Assembly (NCBI GenBank): GCA_019752045.1
Contig: JAIEMP010000002.1
Location: 1 to 40,417 of the forward strand
DNA length: 40,417 bases
DNA from: Chitinophagaceae bacterium
Lineage (GTDB): Bacteria > Bacteroidota > Bacteroidia > Chitinophagales > Chitinophagaceae
Reading direction: 5' to 3'
Shown piece after piece: positions 7,828 to 16,082 of the stretch (the first letter of the stretch is position 1; the number at the start of each line of letters is the position of its first letter). The notes under the pieces were generated by a model. The model searched no databases. It was not told the DNA's origin and saw only the letters and a list, made by a program, of their open reading frames with translations. The translations under genes and the position numbers were made by a program.

Positions 7828-7988
7828 GGCGCAGAGAAAAGAGAAGAAGAGTTTAACGCAGAGGGATTAAAAATAATCAGCGCATCTGTGGCCAATTTTC
7901 TTTTCTTCAAATGTATTTTTTGGCGCAGAGAAAGGAGAAAAAGAGTTGAACGCAGAGATAGAAAAAAAATCTGCGCATCTGCGGCAAA
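7828..7988. repeat. two tandem copies of a GGCGCAGAG...CTGCGGC dispersed repeat
   Basis: Copy 1 at 7828-7895 and copy 2 at 7922-7988, 94 bp apart, share GGCGCAGAGAAA(A/G)GAGAA(G/A)AAGAG, AACGCAGAG and GCGCATCTG(T/C)GGC. Each has GCGCAGA near its start and TCTGCGC or a relative near its end, so each can fold back. Repeats built on GCAGAG/CTCTGC are common in spacers of Bacteroidota and other phyla. No ORF is seen between 7758 and 8099. Confidence 0.75.
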
Positions 7989-8016
7989 TATTATTCAACT
8001 TGAAAAGCTATAAAAC

Positions 8017-8047
8017 AAAGAGCGGATCATTGATCCGCTCTTTTTAT
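8017..8047. terminator. bidirectional rho-independent terminator
   Basis: AAAGAGCGGATCA 8017-8029 and TGATCCGCTCTTT 8031-8043 form a nearly uninterrupted stem followed by T-runs on both strands. It lies between the convergent transporter gene (ends 7757) and glnS (ends 8100) and can serve both. Confidence 0.88.
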
Positions 8048-8099
8048 CTGTTCATGTTGTACAGTCATCCGCCAGTAGCGGATGAGCAGACAACAGTAT

Positions 8100-9776
8100 T
8101 TATCCTTTCTTCACTTCCTTCGCCCAGGCATCTTTCAATGTAACAGTGCGGTTGAAGATGAGTTTTTCTGCGGTGGTATCTTTATCTAAACAATAATAAC
8201 CTTTACGCATAAACTGAAAACGGTCTGTTTGTGTGGCCTCTTTAATAGCCGGTTCTGCATAACCTGTTACAACTTTTAAGGAATCAGGATTAATATAATC
8301 TTTAAAATCGCCTTCTTCACTGGCAGGGTTCTCCACTTTAAACAAACGGTCATATTCTCTTACTTCCACTTCTACAGCATCCGCAGCATTTACCCAATGC
8401 AATGTGCCCTGCACTTTTAAACCGGATGTATCGCTTCCGCTTTTACTTTCGGGAATATAACTGCAATGAATGGCTGTTACGTTTAAGTTCACATCTTTCA
8501 CCACTTCATCGCATTGAATGATGTAGGCACTTTTTAAACGCACTTTTTGTCCCGGCGCCAGACGAAAGAATTTCTTTGGCGGATTTTCCATGAAGTCATC
8601 TGCTTCAATAAATATTTCACGACTGAATGGAATGCTTCTTACACCGCCATCTGCATCTTCGGGATTGTTTTCAGAACTCAATTGTTCTGTTTGTCCTTCA
8701 GGATAATTAGTGATGATGAGTTTGATAGGGTTGAATACCACCATTCTTCTCAATGCAATCCTGTTGAGATGTTCACGGATGCAAAACTCAAGCAATCCGA
8801 ATTCAATGAGGTTATCTCTTTTTGCTACACCAATCTTATCACAAAACTCACGGATGCTTTCTGCTGTATATCCACGGCGACGTAAGCCGCTGATGGTTGG
8901 CATACGGGGATCGTCCCAGCTTGTTACATGATTCTCATTCACCAGTTGAAGCAATTTGCGTTTGCTCATGATGGTATAATTGAGATTCAACCGTGCAAAC
9001 TCGTATTGTTTCGATGGGAAGATCTCTAAGTTTTCAATGCACCAATCATACAACGGACGATGCGGAATAAATTCCAATGTGCAAATAGAGTGGGTGATGT
9101 TTTCAATAGAATCACTTTGTCCGTGTGCAAAATCATACATCGGATAAATGCACCATGCATCTCCCGTGCGGTGATGATGTGCATGCTTGATGCGATACAT
9201 CAATGGGTCACGCAGGTGCATGTTGGGACTTGCCATATCAATTTTTGCACGCAACACTTTTTCTCCATCCTTGTATTTGCCTGCACGCATATCTGCAAAC
9301 AGTTGCAGATTTTCGTCAATGCTTCGTTCGCTGTATTGATTACGGATGCCCGGTAGAGTGGGTGTGCCTTTTTCTTTGGCAATCTGTTCGCTGCTGCTGT
9401 CATCTACATAAGCCAATCCTTTTTCTATAAGCTTCTCTGCAAAAGCGTAGAGTTGTTCAAAATAATCGGAAGCATAAAATTCATTGGCCCAGTTGAAGCC
9501 CAGCCAACGCACATCTTCTTTTATACTCTCCACATATTCGGTTTCTTCCGTTACAGGGTTGGTATCATCAAAACGAAGATTGGTTTTACCTCCATATTTT
9601 AGTCCCAAACCGAAATTGAGGCAAATACTCTTAGCATGTCCTATATGTAAATAGCCATTTGGTTCGGGGGGAAAACGAGTCAGCACCGACTGATATTTGC
9701 CGGTACGAAGATCTTCTTCAATGATTTCTTCAATAAAATTGAGGCTTTTTTCTTCTTCTTTTTTCAATTCACTCAT
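8100..9776 (-). CDS. glnS: glutamine--tRNA ligase
   Basis: This class I aminoacyl-tRNA synthetase charges tRNA-Gln. The 558-residue protein has the HIGH element in RFPPEPNGYLHIGHAKS near residue 45, DDTNPVTEETEYVESI after it, the KMSKS-equivalent IMSKRKL near residue 270, and the GlnRS C-terminal beta-barrel anticodon-binding region (KVRLKSAYIIQCDEVVKD). The GlnRS-specific RFDDTNP context and direct glutamine synthetase type separate it from GltX. The ATG at 9776 gives the usual N terminus. It stands alone in its transcription unit, with the terminator at 8017-8047 downstream and divergent from the GAF-domain gene. Confidence 0.95.
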   Translation of the reverse strand: MSELKKEEEKSLNFIEEIIEEDLRTGKYQSVLTRFPPEPNGYLHIGHAKSICLNFGLGLKYGGKTNLRFDDTNPVTEETEYVESIKEDVRWLGFNWANEFYASDYFEQLYAFAEKLIEKGLAYVDDSSSEQIAKEKGTPTLPGIRNQYSERSIDENLQLFADMRAGKYKDGEKVLRAKIDMASPNMHLRDPLMYRIKHAHHHRTGDAWCIYPMYDFAHGQSDSIENITHSICTLEFIPHRPLYDWCIENLEIFPSKQYEFARLNLNYTIMSKRKLLQLVNENHVTSWDDPRMPTISGLRRRGYTAESIREFCDKIGVAKRDNLIEFGLLEFCIREHLNRIALRRMVVFNPIKLIITNYPEGQTEQLSSENNPEDADGGVRSIPFSREIFIEADDFMENPPKKFFRLAPGQKVRLKSAYIIQCDEVVKDVNLNVTAIHCSYIPESKSGSDTSGLKVQGTLHWVNAADAVEVEVREYDRLFKVENPASEEGDFKDYINPDSLKVVTGYAEPAIKEATQTDRFQFMRKGYYCLDKDTTAEKLIFNRTVTLKDAWAKEVKKG

Positions 9777-9915
9777 AGCTGGGTTCTTGTTGGCTGCGAA
9801 TTTACGGCCAATTCATTAGCCTGCAAAGATCTCGGTTCAGGCCTAAATACATATTAAGTTATAAAAATAAGTGTTTCCCTAGTGGTTAATGAAAACCAAG
9901 CCCACTGCCCTTTCG

Positions 9916-9923
9916 TAATTTTG
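9916..9923 (+). promoter_or_regulatory. candidate -7 box for the GAF-domain gene
   Basis: TAATTTTG matches TAnnTTTG exactly and would place the transcript start near 9930, about 78 nt before the ATG at 10008. No good TTG is seen at the -33 spacing. It lies inside the longer possible frame starting at 9882, which argues for the later start. Confidence 0.4.
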
Positions 9924-10007
9924 TCTTTCTTTATAGAAAACCGCATTGTACAAGATCAACCGGCTGAAGTTTATATTGAAAAAATTCATCCAAATCCAAT
10001 AACAAAC

Positions 10008-11162
10008 ATGCAAATTGCCCAATTACCCAGTGATGAGGAACTAAGATTAGAAGACCTGTTTTCTTATAATATTCTGGATACTGATTCTGAGAAGGAATTT
10101 GATGAACTGGTTGAACTGGCTGCCAGCATCTGTAACTGCCCGGTTTCTATGGTTACGTTCATTGATGAAAAAAGGCAATGGTTTAAAGCAAAAATCGGAG
10201 TGGAATATGCTGAAACTTCCCGTGATCTTTCATTTTGTGCGCATACAATACTTGATGACGATGTAATGGTAGTGGAAGACTCTCTGCTCGATGACCGGTT
10301 TAAAGATAATCCCTTTACACAACTGGAAAAACCGGTAAGGTTTTATGCAGGTGCACCAATCGTATCACCAGAGGGTTATAAACTGGGCACGCTGTGTGTC
10401 ATCAACCATACTCCCAAAAAATTATCTCATGTACAGGAAAGGGCCCTGGTTATTTTATCACATCAAATTACCCGTTTGCTGGAGCTGCGTAAAAAAAGTG
10501 CCAGCTTAAGAAAAAGAGCTGAACAAATTATTGAGTTAAAAGAACAAAGTGTAAATCAGGTGCTGCAGGATCATGAGTTGCAGAAACAACAGATAGCCGA
10601 AGAAATTCAGGAACAAATTGCACAACAGGTTGCAGCCTGTCGTTTATATATTGGTATTGCCGGGGAAAGTGAAGCAATGCGGAATGAATATCTTAAAAAA
10701 GTAAATGAGAAACTGGCGACAGTAATTACTGATATGCGAAAGCTTTCCCGTTTATTAACACCGGCTGTACTTCCAAATGTACCCTTGGAGGATATTGTGA
10801 GCGATTACATTAAAAACATTCAGGAGGATATGCCGTTTAAACTTCGGGTGAGTTCTAAAGGAAATTCACTTTTTACGTCCATGGATATTAACCTCACACT
10901 GTTTCGGGTAATTGAAATCTGGATCAATAATCTCAAAAACCGCACTGATGTAACAAATGTTCAGGTTTTATTTACTTACAACGGTTCGGTACAATTGAAT
11001 ATTGAAAATGACAGTACATCCTATGGAATGGAAGAAGTTGAAATGGATGTCATGCGATCTGCAATTGATGCACGGATTAATCATCTGCAGGGCAGTATCA
11101 GCATCCTGCCTAATCCAACAGGTGGTACAGCATTGCATATCCATTTACCTTATGAAGCTTAA
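10008..11162 (+). CDS. GAF-domain protein with a degenerate histidine-kinase end
   Basis: From the ATG at 10008 the product has 384 residues. Residues about 20-165 form a GAF domain (FDELVELAASICNCPVSMVTFIDEKRQWFKAKIG, FYAGAPIVSPEGYKLGTLCVI). A coiled-coil then leads to a HisKA_3-like helix, IAEEIQEQIAQQVAACRLYI, where the usual phosphoacceptor His of LHD is replaced by Gln. The last 110 residues look like an HATPase fold (LFRVIEIWINNLKNR), but the G-boxes are lost (ENDSTSYG instead of DNGxG). It probably senses a ligand or redox state without kinase activity. A longer frame from 9882 includes the -7-like box and was not used. It is convergent with rocD, 8 nt apart. Confidence 0.75.
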   Translation: MQIAQLPSDEELRLEDLFSYNILDTDSEKEFDELVELAASICNCPVSMVTFIDEKRQWFKAKIGVEYAETSRDLSFCAHTILDDDVMVVEDSLLDDRFKDNPFTQLEKPVRFYAGAPIVSPEGYKLGTLCVINHTPKKLSHVQERALVILSHQITRLLELRKKSASLRKRAEQIIELKEQSVNQVLQDHELQKQQIAEEIQEQIAQQVAACRLYIGIAGESEAMRNEYLKKVNEKLATVITDMRKLSRLLTPAVLPNVPLEDIVSDYIKNIQEDMPFKLRVSSKGNSLFTSMDINLTLFRVIEIWINNLKNRTDVTNVQVLFTYNGSVQLNIENDSTSYGMEEVEMDVMRSAIDARINHLQGSISILPNPTGGTALHIHLPYEA

Positions 11163-11170
11163 ATTCTAAT

Positions 11171-12406
11171 TCATGAAAGTACTTCAAGGCTTTTTCTGAT
11201 GATTTCAACACATGCATGAATCTGTTCTTCCGTTATGATTAATGGCGGTGCTAAACGGATCTTATCGCCATGTGTTGGTTTTGCCAGCAAGCCCTGTTCT
11301 TTCATTTCCATACAAAGATCCCATGCAGCTTCAGGATGATGATGTTTGATGATGATGGCATTTAATAAGCCCTTACCTCTTACCAAACTGATGAAAGGAG
11401 AATTGAGTGCATTCAATTCATTTCTCAATTGTTGTCCACGTTTTTCTGAACGCTCTGCAAGTTGTTCATCTTTCAAAACCTGTAACGACGTCATTGCAAC
11501 TGCACATGCTAACGGATTACCACCGTAAGTGCTTCCATGCTCACCGGGATTAATTGTCATCATGATTTCATTATCTGCTAACACTGCACTCACAGGCAAT
11601 ACACCACCACTCAATGCTTTACCAAGAATTAAAATATCCGGACGAACATGTTCATGATCGCAGGCCAGCATTTTTCCTGTGCGGCATAAGCCCGTTTGTA
11701 TTTCATCGCCAATGAATAACACATTGGCTGCTTCGCAATATTGTTTGGCTTTAGATAAGTAACCTTCATCGGGCACAACCACACCAGCTTCACCTTGTAT
11801 TGGTTCTACTAAAAATCCACATACATTTTTATCCTGCAATGCTTCGTGCAAAGCTTCCAGATCGTTATACGGAATTACATGAAAGCCCGGCATAAACGGA
11901 CCAAATTTTGTATAAGAAGAAGGATCGGTGCTAAACGAAATAACCGTGCTTGTTCTTCCGTGAAAGTTATGTGCACACACAATAATCTTTGCTTTGTTCT
12001 CTTCAATGCCTTTTCGTTCATAACCCCAACGACGTGCTAATTTAATAGCTGTTTCAACCGCTTCAACACCGGTATTCATGGGCAGCACTTTATCGTAACC
12101 GAAAAAGTTGGTGATGAATTGTTCATACTCTCCCAGTAAATTGCTGTGAAAGGCACGGGAAGTAAGTGTTAATTTTTGAGCCTGCTCTATTAATGCAGCA
12201 ATAATTTTCGGATGACAATGTCCTTGGTTTACTGCAGAGTAACCACTCAGAAAATCAAAGTAACGTTTACCATCGGTATCATATAAAAAAACACCTTCGC
12301 CTTTTTCTAAAACAACGGGCAGCGGATGATAATTGTGAGCTCCGTATTTTTCTTCCAGATCAATAGCGTATTGGGCAGTTGCCGAAACGGAAATAGTTGT
12401 ATGCAT
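11171..12406 (-). CDS. rocD: ornithine aminotransferase
   Basis: This PLP enzyme transfers the delta-amino group of ornithine to 2-oxoglutarate, giving glutamate semialdehyde (arginine/ornithine catabolism, proline link). The 411-residue protein shows [21 protein letters not shown] at the start, typical of ornithine aminotransferase, [19 protein letters not shown] for phosphate binding, [16 protein letters not shown] with the cofactor Asp, and [16 protein letters not shown] with the Schiff-base Lys near residue 260. Length and motifs separate it from acetylornithine and GABA aminotransferases. It is a single gene, convergent with the GAF gene. Confidence 0.92.
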   Translation of the reverse strand: MHTTISVSATAQYAIDLEEKYGAHNYHPLPVVLEKGEGVFLYDTDGKRYFDFLSGYSAVNQGHCHPKIIAALIEQAQKLTLTSRAFHSNLLGEYEQFITNFFGYDKVLPMNTGVEAVETAIKLARRWGYERKGIEENKAKIIVCAHNFHGRTSTVISFSTDPSSYTKFGPFMPGFHVIPYNDLEALHEALQDKNVCGFLVEPIQGEAGVVVPDEGYLSKAKQYCEAANVLFIGDEIQTGLCRTGKMLACDHEHVRPDILILGKALSGGVLPVSAVLADNEIMMTINPGEHGSTYGGNPLACAVAMTSLQVLKDEQLAERSEKRGQQLRNELNALNSPFISLVRGKGLLNAIIIKHHHPEAAWDLCMEMKEQGLLAKPTHGDKIRLAPPLIITEEQIHACVEIIRKSLEVLS

Positions 12407-12455
12407 AACTGAAGTTGAAAATGAATAAAGTAAAAAATAAAAAAACGGATTGGTT

Positions 12456-12485
12456 CCTCCCCTTTGGGGAGGTCAGGAGGGGCTT
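12456..12485. repeat. CCTCCCC/GGGGAGG hairpin repeat
   Basis: CCTCCCC 12456-12462, a TTT loop and GGGGAGG 12466-12472 are followed by TCAGGAGGGGCTT. Hairpins of this form are scattered in spacers of many Chitinophagaceae genomes. There is no T-run, so it is not a classic terminator. It lies in the spacer between rocD and the VOC gene, where a 60-codon frame (12415-12597) appears spurious. Confidence 0.55.
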
Positions 12486-12535
12486 ATCCTCGATGATTGA
12501 GGAGATCAAGATTCAACTGAAGAAAGGGTGTAACC

Positions 12536-12571
12536 TTTTGCATGAGAGCTCAAAAATACTTCCTTACTTTG
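12536..12571 (+). promoter_or_regulatory. candidate promoter for the VOC gene
   Basis: TTTTG at 12536-12540 and TTACTTTG at 12564-12571 (one base shorter than TAnnTTTG) are 23 nt apart. The box is 22 nt before the ATG at 12594. Confidence 0.35.
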
Positions 12572-12593
12572 AAATAATAAAATTGTTGTTCAA

Positions 12594-13079
12594 ATGAGTT
12601 ACATAGTTCCCGCCCAAACCCGCATTGGGCATGTGCATTTAAAAGTATCGGACCTGGAGCGATCCTTATCGTTTTACCGTGATTTGTTAGGGTTTGAAGT
12701 AATGCAGCAGTATGGTTCGCAGGCTGTGTTTATTTCTGCCGGCGGTTACCATCATCATATCGGGTTAAACACCTGGCACAGCAAAGGGGCTGGTCCGGCG
12801 CCAATTAATACTGCAGGGTTGTATCATACAGCAATTCTTTATCCCACAAGAAAAGATTTAGCTACCATCTTAAAACGGTTGATGGGTGCAAATTATCCAT
12901 TAACGGGTGCATCGGATCATGGAGTAAGTGAAGCCATTTATCTAAACGACCCCGATGGAAACGGTGTTGAATTGTATTGGGATAAACCAAAAGAAGAATG
13001 GCCGGTTGATGAAGTAGGGAACTTGCAAATGGTTAGTGAGCGATTGGATTTGGAAGGGTTGTTGAAAGAGGTGGAGTAA
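12594..13079 (+). CDS. VOC-family (glyoxalase/dioxygenase fold) metalloprotein
   Basis: The 161-residue protein is a two-module vicinal-oxygen-chelate fold. Metal ligands are visible as His in IGHVHLKVSDLERSLSFYRDLLGF, His in INTAGLYHTAILYP and Glu in DPDGNGVELYWDKP. The sequence is close to catechol-2,3-dioxygenase-like CatE halves and to glyoxalase relatives; the substrate cannot be told from the sequence. It is probably cytoplasmic, as no signal peptide is present. The ATG at 12594 is favoured by the conserved start IGHVHLKV soon after. Its neighbours are unrelated. Confidence 0.8.
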   Translation: MSYIVPAQTRIGHVHLKVSDLERSLSFYRDLLGFEVMQQYGSQAVFISAGGYHHHIGLNTWHSKGAGPAPINTAGLYHTAILYPTRKDLATILKRLMGANYPLTGASDHGVSEAIYLNDPDGNGVELYWDKPKEEWPVDEVGNLQMVSERLDLEGLLKEVE

Positions 13080-13123
13080 AATCTTGTTAAGGGTTATGGG
13101 TTGAATGTTACGGGTGTGATACC

Positions 13124-13149
13124 CCGACAGCGGTTGAAAACCCTGTCGG
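13124..13149. repeat. CCGACAG/CTGTCGG palindromic repeat
   Basis: CCGACAG 13124-13130 and CTGTCGG 13143-13149 are inverted copies around a 12-nt loop; GCGGTTGA follows each arm. It lies in the 149-nt spacer after the VOC gene. No T-run follows directly. Confidence 0.55.
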
Positions 13150-13228
13150 CGGTTGATTGATATATCGACTATTTTTTTTGAATAAGATGTGAAATGTGAT
13201 CGGATTGGCATCTATTTAAAAACTACTT

Positions 13229-14359
13229 ATGAAAAATTTACTTACTTGTTTTTTGATTTTGTCGGCATCGGTTATCACACATGCGCAGGATAGCAGTTTT
13301 CTGTTACAAGGGAAGATTGCTGGGTTTGATCGGGGAATAATTTATCTCAACTATCGAAATATTGAAAATGTAAATGTGTTGGATAGTGTTGTTGTAACCA
13401 ACGGCTTATTCAGTATCAGAGGGAAAGTGAGCGAACCAACGAGAGCTTATTTGTACAGTAGTTCCAAAAAGCAAACTGATCGGGAAAATGCGAATGAAAT
13501 AATGATTTTCATAGAACCCTCAGATATGAAGTTGAGGCTTGAAAAGGGTAAGTTTTTTCAACTGCAAGTGTCAGGTTCTAAAACACAAGACGAATGGATG
13601 AGTTATCAAAAAAGCGAAACAGCTTTTGAAAACAAATGGCAGCCAATTCTCGCAAAAATCAAGAAAGCAGAATCGGAAAAGAATTGGCAGTTGTACGATT
13701 CTTTAACTGAAAAGTTTATGATCCCTTATGTAGACGGGAAGAAGCAGCTTTACATCAACTTTGTTCGCACGAACCCCGGTTCATATATCAGTCTGGATTT
13801 ACTTTCATTTAACAGGCACAAGTTGGAGTTTGACTCACTGTATTTGTTTTATCACAATCTTGCTTCCATCGTAAAACAAACAAAAAACGGAATTGAATTG
13901 GGGCAATTTATTTTGAAAGAAGATAGTTTGCAGATTGGAAAACCTGCGCCTATAATTTCATTCACAGATAAGGATTCTGTCAGTCATAAACTCTCTGATT
14001 TCAAAGGAAAGTTTGTGCTGCTTGATTTTTGGGCAAGTTGGTGTGTGCCTTGCAGACAAGAAAACCCTTATCTGGTTGAGGTTTATAAAAAATATCAGGT
14101 AAAGGGATTCGAGATAATTTCTTTTTCTTTAGACAGAGAAAAAGAAAAACAAGCCTGGTTAGAAGCAATTGTACAAGACAGTATGATTTGGATACAGGTT
14201 TGTGATTTTAAATATTGGAACAGCGACATAACCAAAGCATTCAATTTATTTGGGAGAGGAATACCCGTTAATTTTTTACTGGATGCAGATGGAAAAATAA
14301 TTGGACGAGATATCAGAGCATGGAAACTAGAGGAATATCTTTTGCGTTACATGCGTTAA
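13229..14359 (+). CDS. exported TlpA-type thioredoxin with N-terminal DUF4369-like domain
   Basis: The 376-residue protein has a signal peptide (KNLLTCFLILSASVITHAQ), then a beta-rich DUF4369-like domain (LLQGKIAGFDRGIIYLNYRN) to about residue 110, a helical linker, and a redoxin domain starting near residue 240 (IGKPAPIISFTDKDSVSHKLSDFKGKFVLLDFWASWCVPCRQENPYL). The CVPC active site is intact. Such periplasmic proteins reduce or shuffle disulfides, often in cytochrome or stress contexts. Near its end, GRGIPVNFLLDADGKIIGRDIRA contains the cis-Pro loop. It is convergent with ispE, only 4 nt apart. Confidence 0.85.
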   Translation: MKNLLTCFLILSASVITHAQDSSFLLQGKIAGFDRGIIYLNYRNIENVNVLDSVVVTNGLFSIRGKVSEPTRAYLYSSSKKQTDRENANEIMIFIEPSDMKLRLEKGKFFQLQVSGSKTQDEWMSYQKSETAFENKWQPILAKIKKAESEKNWQLYDSLTEKFMIPYVDGKKQLYINFVRTNPGSYISLDLLSFNRHKLEFDSLYLFYHNLASIVKQTKNGIELGQFILKEDSLQIGKPAPIISFTDKDSVSHKLSDFKGKFVLLDFWASWCVPCRQENPYLVEVYKKYQVKGFEIISFSLDREKEKQAWLEAIVQDSMIWIQVCDFKYWNSDITKAFNLFGRGIPVNFLLDADGKIIGRDIRAWKLEEYLLRYMR

Positions 14360-14363
14360 TCAG

Positions 14364-15260
14364 TTACACTATTTTGCACAAATACGTTTCCGGAAACTTC
14401 AACTCCGGCTGCTTTTCAAATATCCCAAACACCGTACTGCCGCTTCCTGTCATACTTGCGTAAACTGCACCTGCATTATACAACTGCTGTTTGATGGTTG
14501 CAATCTCCGGATGTGCTTTGCTTACCGGTTCTCCAAAATCATTGATGAGTTGATCTTTCCAGGTTTCAATGGGCTGTTGAATGATTGTTCTCAGGTCGGC
14601 CCAGGTCTCGTGGTCTGATCGGATATTCAACTGTGCAAACGCCCAACCCGTATTTACATGAATACCCGGATTGACAATTGCAAAATGATAAGCAGATAAA
14701 TCAAGTTCAACTGTTTCTAGGATTTCACCTCGGCCCGTTGCAAAACATGGTTTGTTTATAATAAAGAACGGACAATCACTTCCCAACTGCAATGCATAAT
14801 CAATCAACTGCTGCGTTGATAATTTTAATTGAAACTGATCATTCAATAATTTCAATGCAAACGCAGCATTGGCACTTCCGCCACCCAAACCAGCCCCCAT
14901 GGGAATGGCCTTGTGTAAATGCATTTGAACGGGTGGGAGGGAAGGGAAATCTTTTTTTAGTAAGTGATAGGCTTTGATGCAGAGATTATTTGTTTCGTCG
15001 CCGGGAATGGGTAAGCCGGTGGATGAAAAAGAAATGTGAGTAGTGAGTGGTGAGTCGTGCCTGCTCTCCGTAGGTTTAGCGGAGGAGAGAGTGGTCTTAC
15101 TGTCGTCCATCGTCCGTCGTCCGTCGTCTATTCTAACCACTTCCAACGCATCTCTCCACTTCACCGGATAAAAAACTGTTTCCAGATTATGATAGCCATC
15201 TTCCCTTTTGTTGAGAATATGTAAGCCGAGATTGATCTTGCAATTGGGGAAGGAAATCAT
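14364..15260 (-). CDS. ispE: 4-diphosphocytidyl-2-C-methyl-D-erythritol kinase, with an in-frame repeat insertion
   Basis: IspE phosphorylates CDP-methylerythritol in the methylerythritol-phosphate route to isoprenoids. Family signs: CKINLGLHILNKREDGYHNLETVFYPV at the N terminus, the GHMP motif IPMGAGLGGGSANAAFALK near residue 120, LGSDCPFF, and the C-terminal ASMTGSGSTVFGIF. The length is 298, about 25-30 over usual. The extra residues lie at about 43-75 (DDGRRTMDDSKTTL...SRHDSPLTTH), between ALEVVRI and ISFSSTG, and are coded by DNA made of GTCGTC and GTGAGT repeats. Catalytic regions are untouched and the frame is open, so it probably works. The tolerated loop is on the periphery (inference). 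Confidence 0.92.
   Translation of the reverse strand: MISFPNCKINLGLHILNKREDGYHNLETVFYPVKWRDALEVVRIDDGRRTMDDSKTTLSSAKPTESRHDSPLTTHISFSSTGLPIPGDETNNLCIKAYHLLKKDFPSLPPVQMHLHKAIPMGAGLGGGSANAAFALKLLNDQFQLKLSTQQLIDYALQLGSDCPFFIINKPCFATGRGEILETVELDLSAYHFAIVNPGIHVNTGWAFAQLNIRSDHETWADLRTIIQQPIETWKDQLINDFGEPVSKAHPEIATIKQQLYNAGAVYASMTGSGSTVFGIFEKQPELKFPETYLCKIV
15036..15132. repeat. repeat-derived insertion inside ispE
   Basis: Within ispE, 15036-15060 reads as GTGAGTAGTGAGTGGTGAGT-type heptad repeats, 15064-15085 has CTCCG/CGGAG arms, and 15100-15128 is a run of CGTCC/GTCGTC units. The first part resembles the spacer repeat at 21634-21679. The whole block reads in frame on the minus strand. Confidence 0.65.
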
Positions 15261-15350
15261 GAATTGATAATTATGTAATTGATAATGGATAATAACCGTG
15301 GACCTTTTGGCATAAAAATTATCAATTATGAATTATTCAATTATCCATTT
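15261..15350. repeat. AT-rich AATTGATAAT repeats facing each other
   Basis: Spacer between ispE and the bifunctional-nuclease gene. GAATTGATAATTATG and AATTGATAATGGATAAT on the left are roughly mirrored by ATTATCAATTATGAATTATTC and AATTATCCAT on the right. It may fold as an imperfect hairpin. No ORF. Confidence 0.5.
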
Positions 15351-15357
15351 GAAGCAA

Positions 15358-15945
15358 TTATTTTTTTCTGTTCGAGAGTTCATCACGAATAGCAATGGCC
15401 CGCATATAATCTTCCTGCTCCAGCACTTCGTTGAGCAGCGCCTGCAGTTCCTCAATGCTTAAAGTCTTCAGATCGGCATTGCCTTCATTGCCGCCTGTTA
15501 CTGTTACCTCTTCTTTTGTTTTTTTCTCGTCATCATCTTCCATGAGAATACCGGCACTTTCCAGAATATGCTCGTAGGTATAAATGGGGCAGCCAAAACG
15601 AACAGCTAATGCCAGCGCATCACTTGTGCGACTGTCAATTTCAACCGTATCGTTATCAGAAGAACATAATAATTTGGAGTAGAAGATGCCTTCCTGCAGA
15701 TCGTTGATCACTATTTCATGCAGATCAACATTAAAAGCCAGCATGAAATTTTTCATCAGATCATGGGTCAACGGTCGGCTTGGTTGCATCCGTTCCAGCG
15801 CAACGGCAATTGCCTGGGCTTCAAAACCACCAATAACAATGGGTAAACGGCGGAGGCCATTTATTTCACCCAACACAACTGCATAACTATGTGTTTGCGT
15901 GATGCTGTGAGAGAGTGCTACTATTTCCAGTTCTATCTTTTTCAT
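15358..15945 (-). CDS. bifunctional nuclease family protein (DUF151) with UVR motif
   Basis: The 195-residue protein has an N-terminal DUF151/BFN domain (residues 1-135: ALSHSITQTHSYAVVLGE, RRLPIVIGGFEAQAIAVALE, RPLTHDLMKNF, IDSRTSDALALAVRFGCPIY). An acidic linker (EDDDEKKTKEE) is followed by a UVR-like helix pair (LQALLNEVLEQEDYMRAIAIRDEL), as found in UvrB/UvrC and in many Bacteroidota BFN proteins. Some family members have RNase and DNase activity; no catalytic role is proven here. Cytoplasmic, probably single. The start ATG at 15945 fits the conserved KKIELEIVAL opening. Confidence 0.85.
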   Translation of the reverse strand: MKKIELEIVALSHSITQTHSYAVVLGEINGLRRLPIVIGGFEAQAIAVALERMQPSRPLTHDLMKNFMLAFNVDLHEIVINDLQEGIFYSKLLCSSDNDTVEIDSRTSDALALAVRFGCPIYTYEHILESAGILMEDDDEKKTKEEVTVTGGNEGNADLKTLSIEELQALLNEVLEQEDYMRAIAIRDELSNRKK

Positions 15946-15990
15946 AACCCGTCGGCAAATTTAAGGGCTTTGATTTGAATAAATACTAAA

Positions 15991-16079
15991 AGCCGATAGC
16001 CTTTAGCCGATAGTCGTCAGTAAGATTCTAACAACTTTCAACCAAAGGCTATCAACTAAAGATTTCTCTACTATCGGCT
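15991..16079. repeat. AGCCGATAG repeat, three copies
   Basis: AGCCGATAG at 15991-15999 and 16005-16013, and its inverse CTATCGGCT at 16071-16079, bracket the spacer between etfA and the bifunctional-nuclease gene. The outer copies could pair across about 60 nt. No ORF. Confidence 0.6.
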
Positions 16080-16082
16080 GAC

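Noticed and set aside
7828-7988. Repeat pair as a CRISPR array
   Set aside because: Only two copies, imperfect, 94 bp apart, with no spacer regularity or cas genes.
9882-10007. N-terminal extension of the GAF protein
   Set aside because: Its start precedes the likely -7 box at 9916, and the added residues do not look like part of the domain.
12415-12597. 60-codon frame between rocD and the VOC gene
   Set aside because: It runs through the CCTCCCC hairpin repeat, overlaps the VOC start, and has no recognisable protein features.
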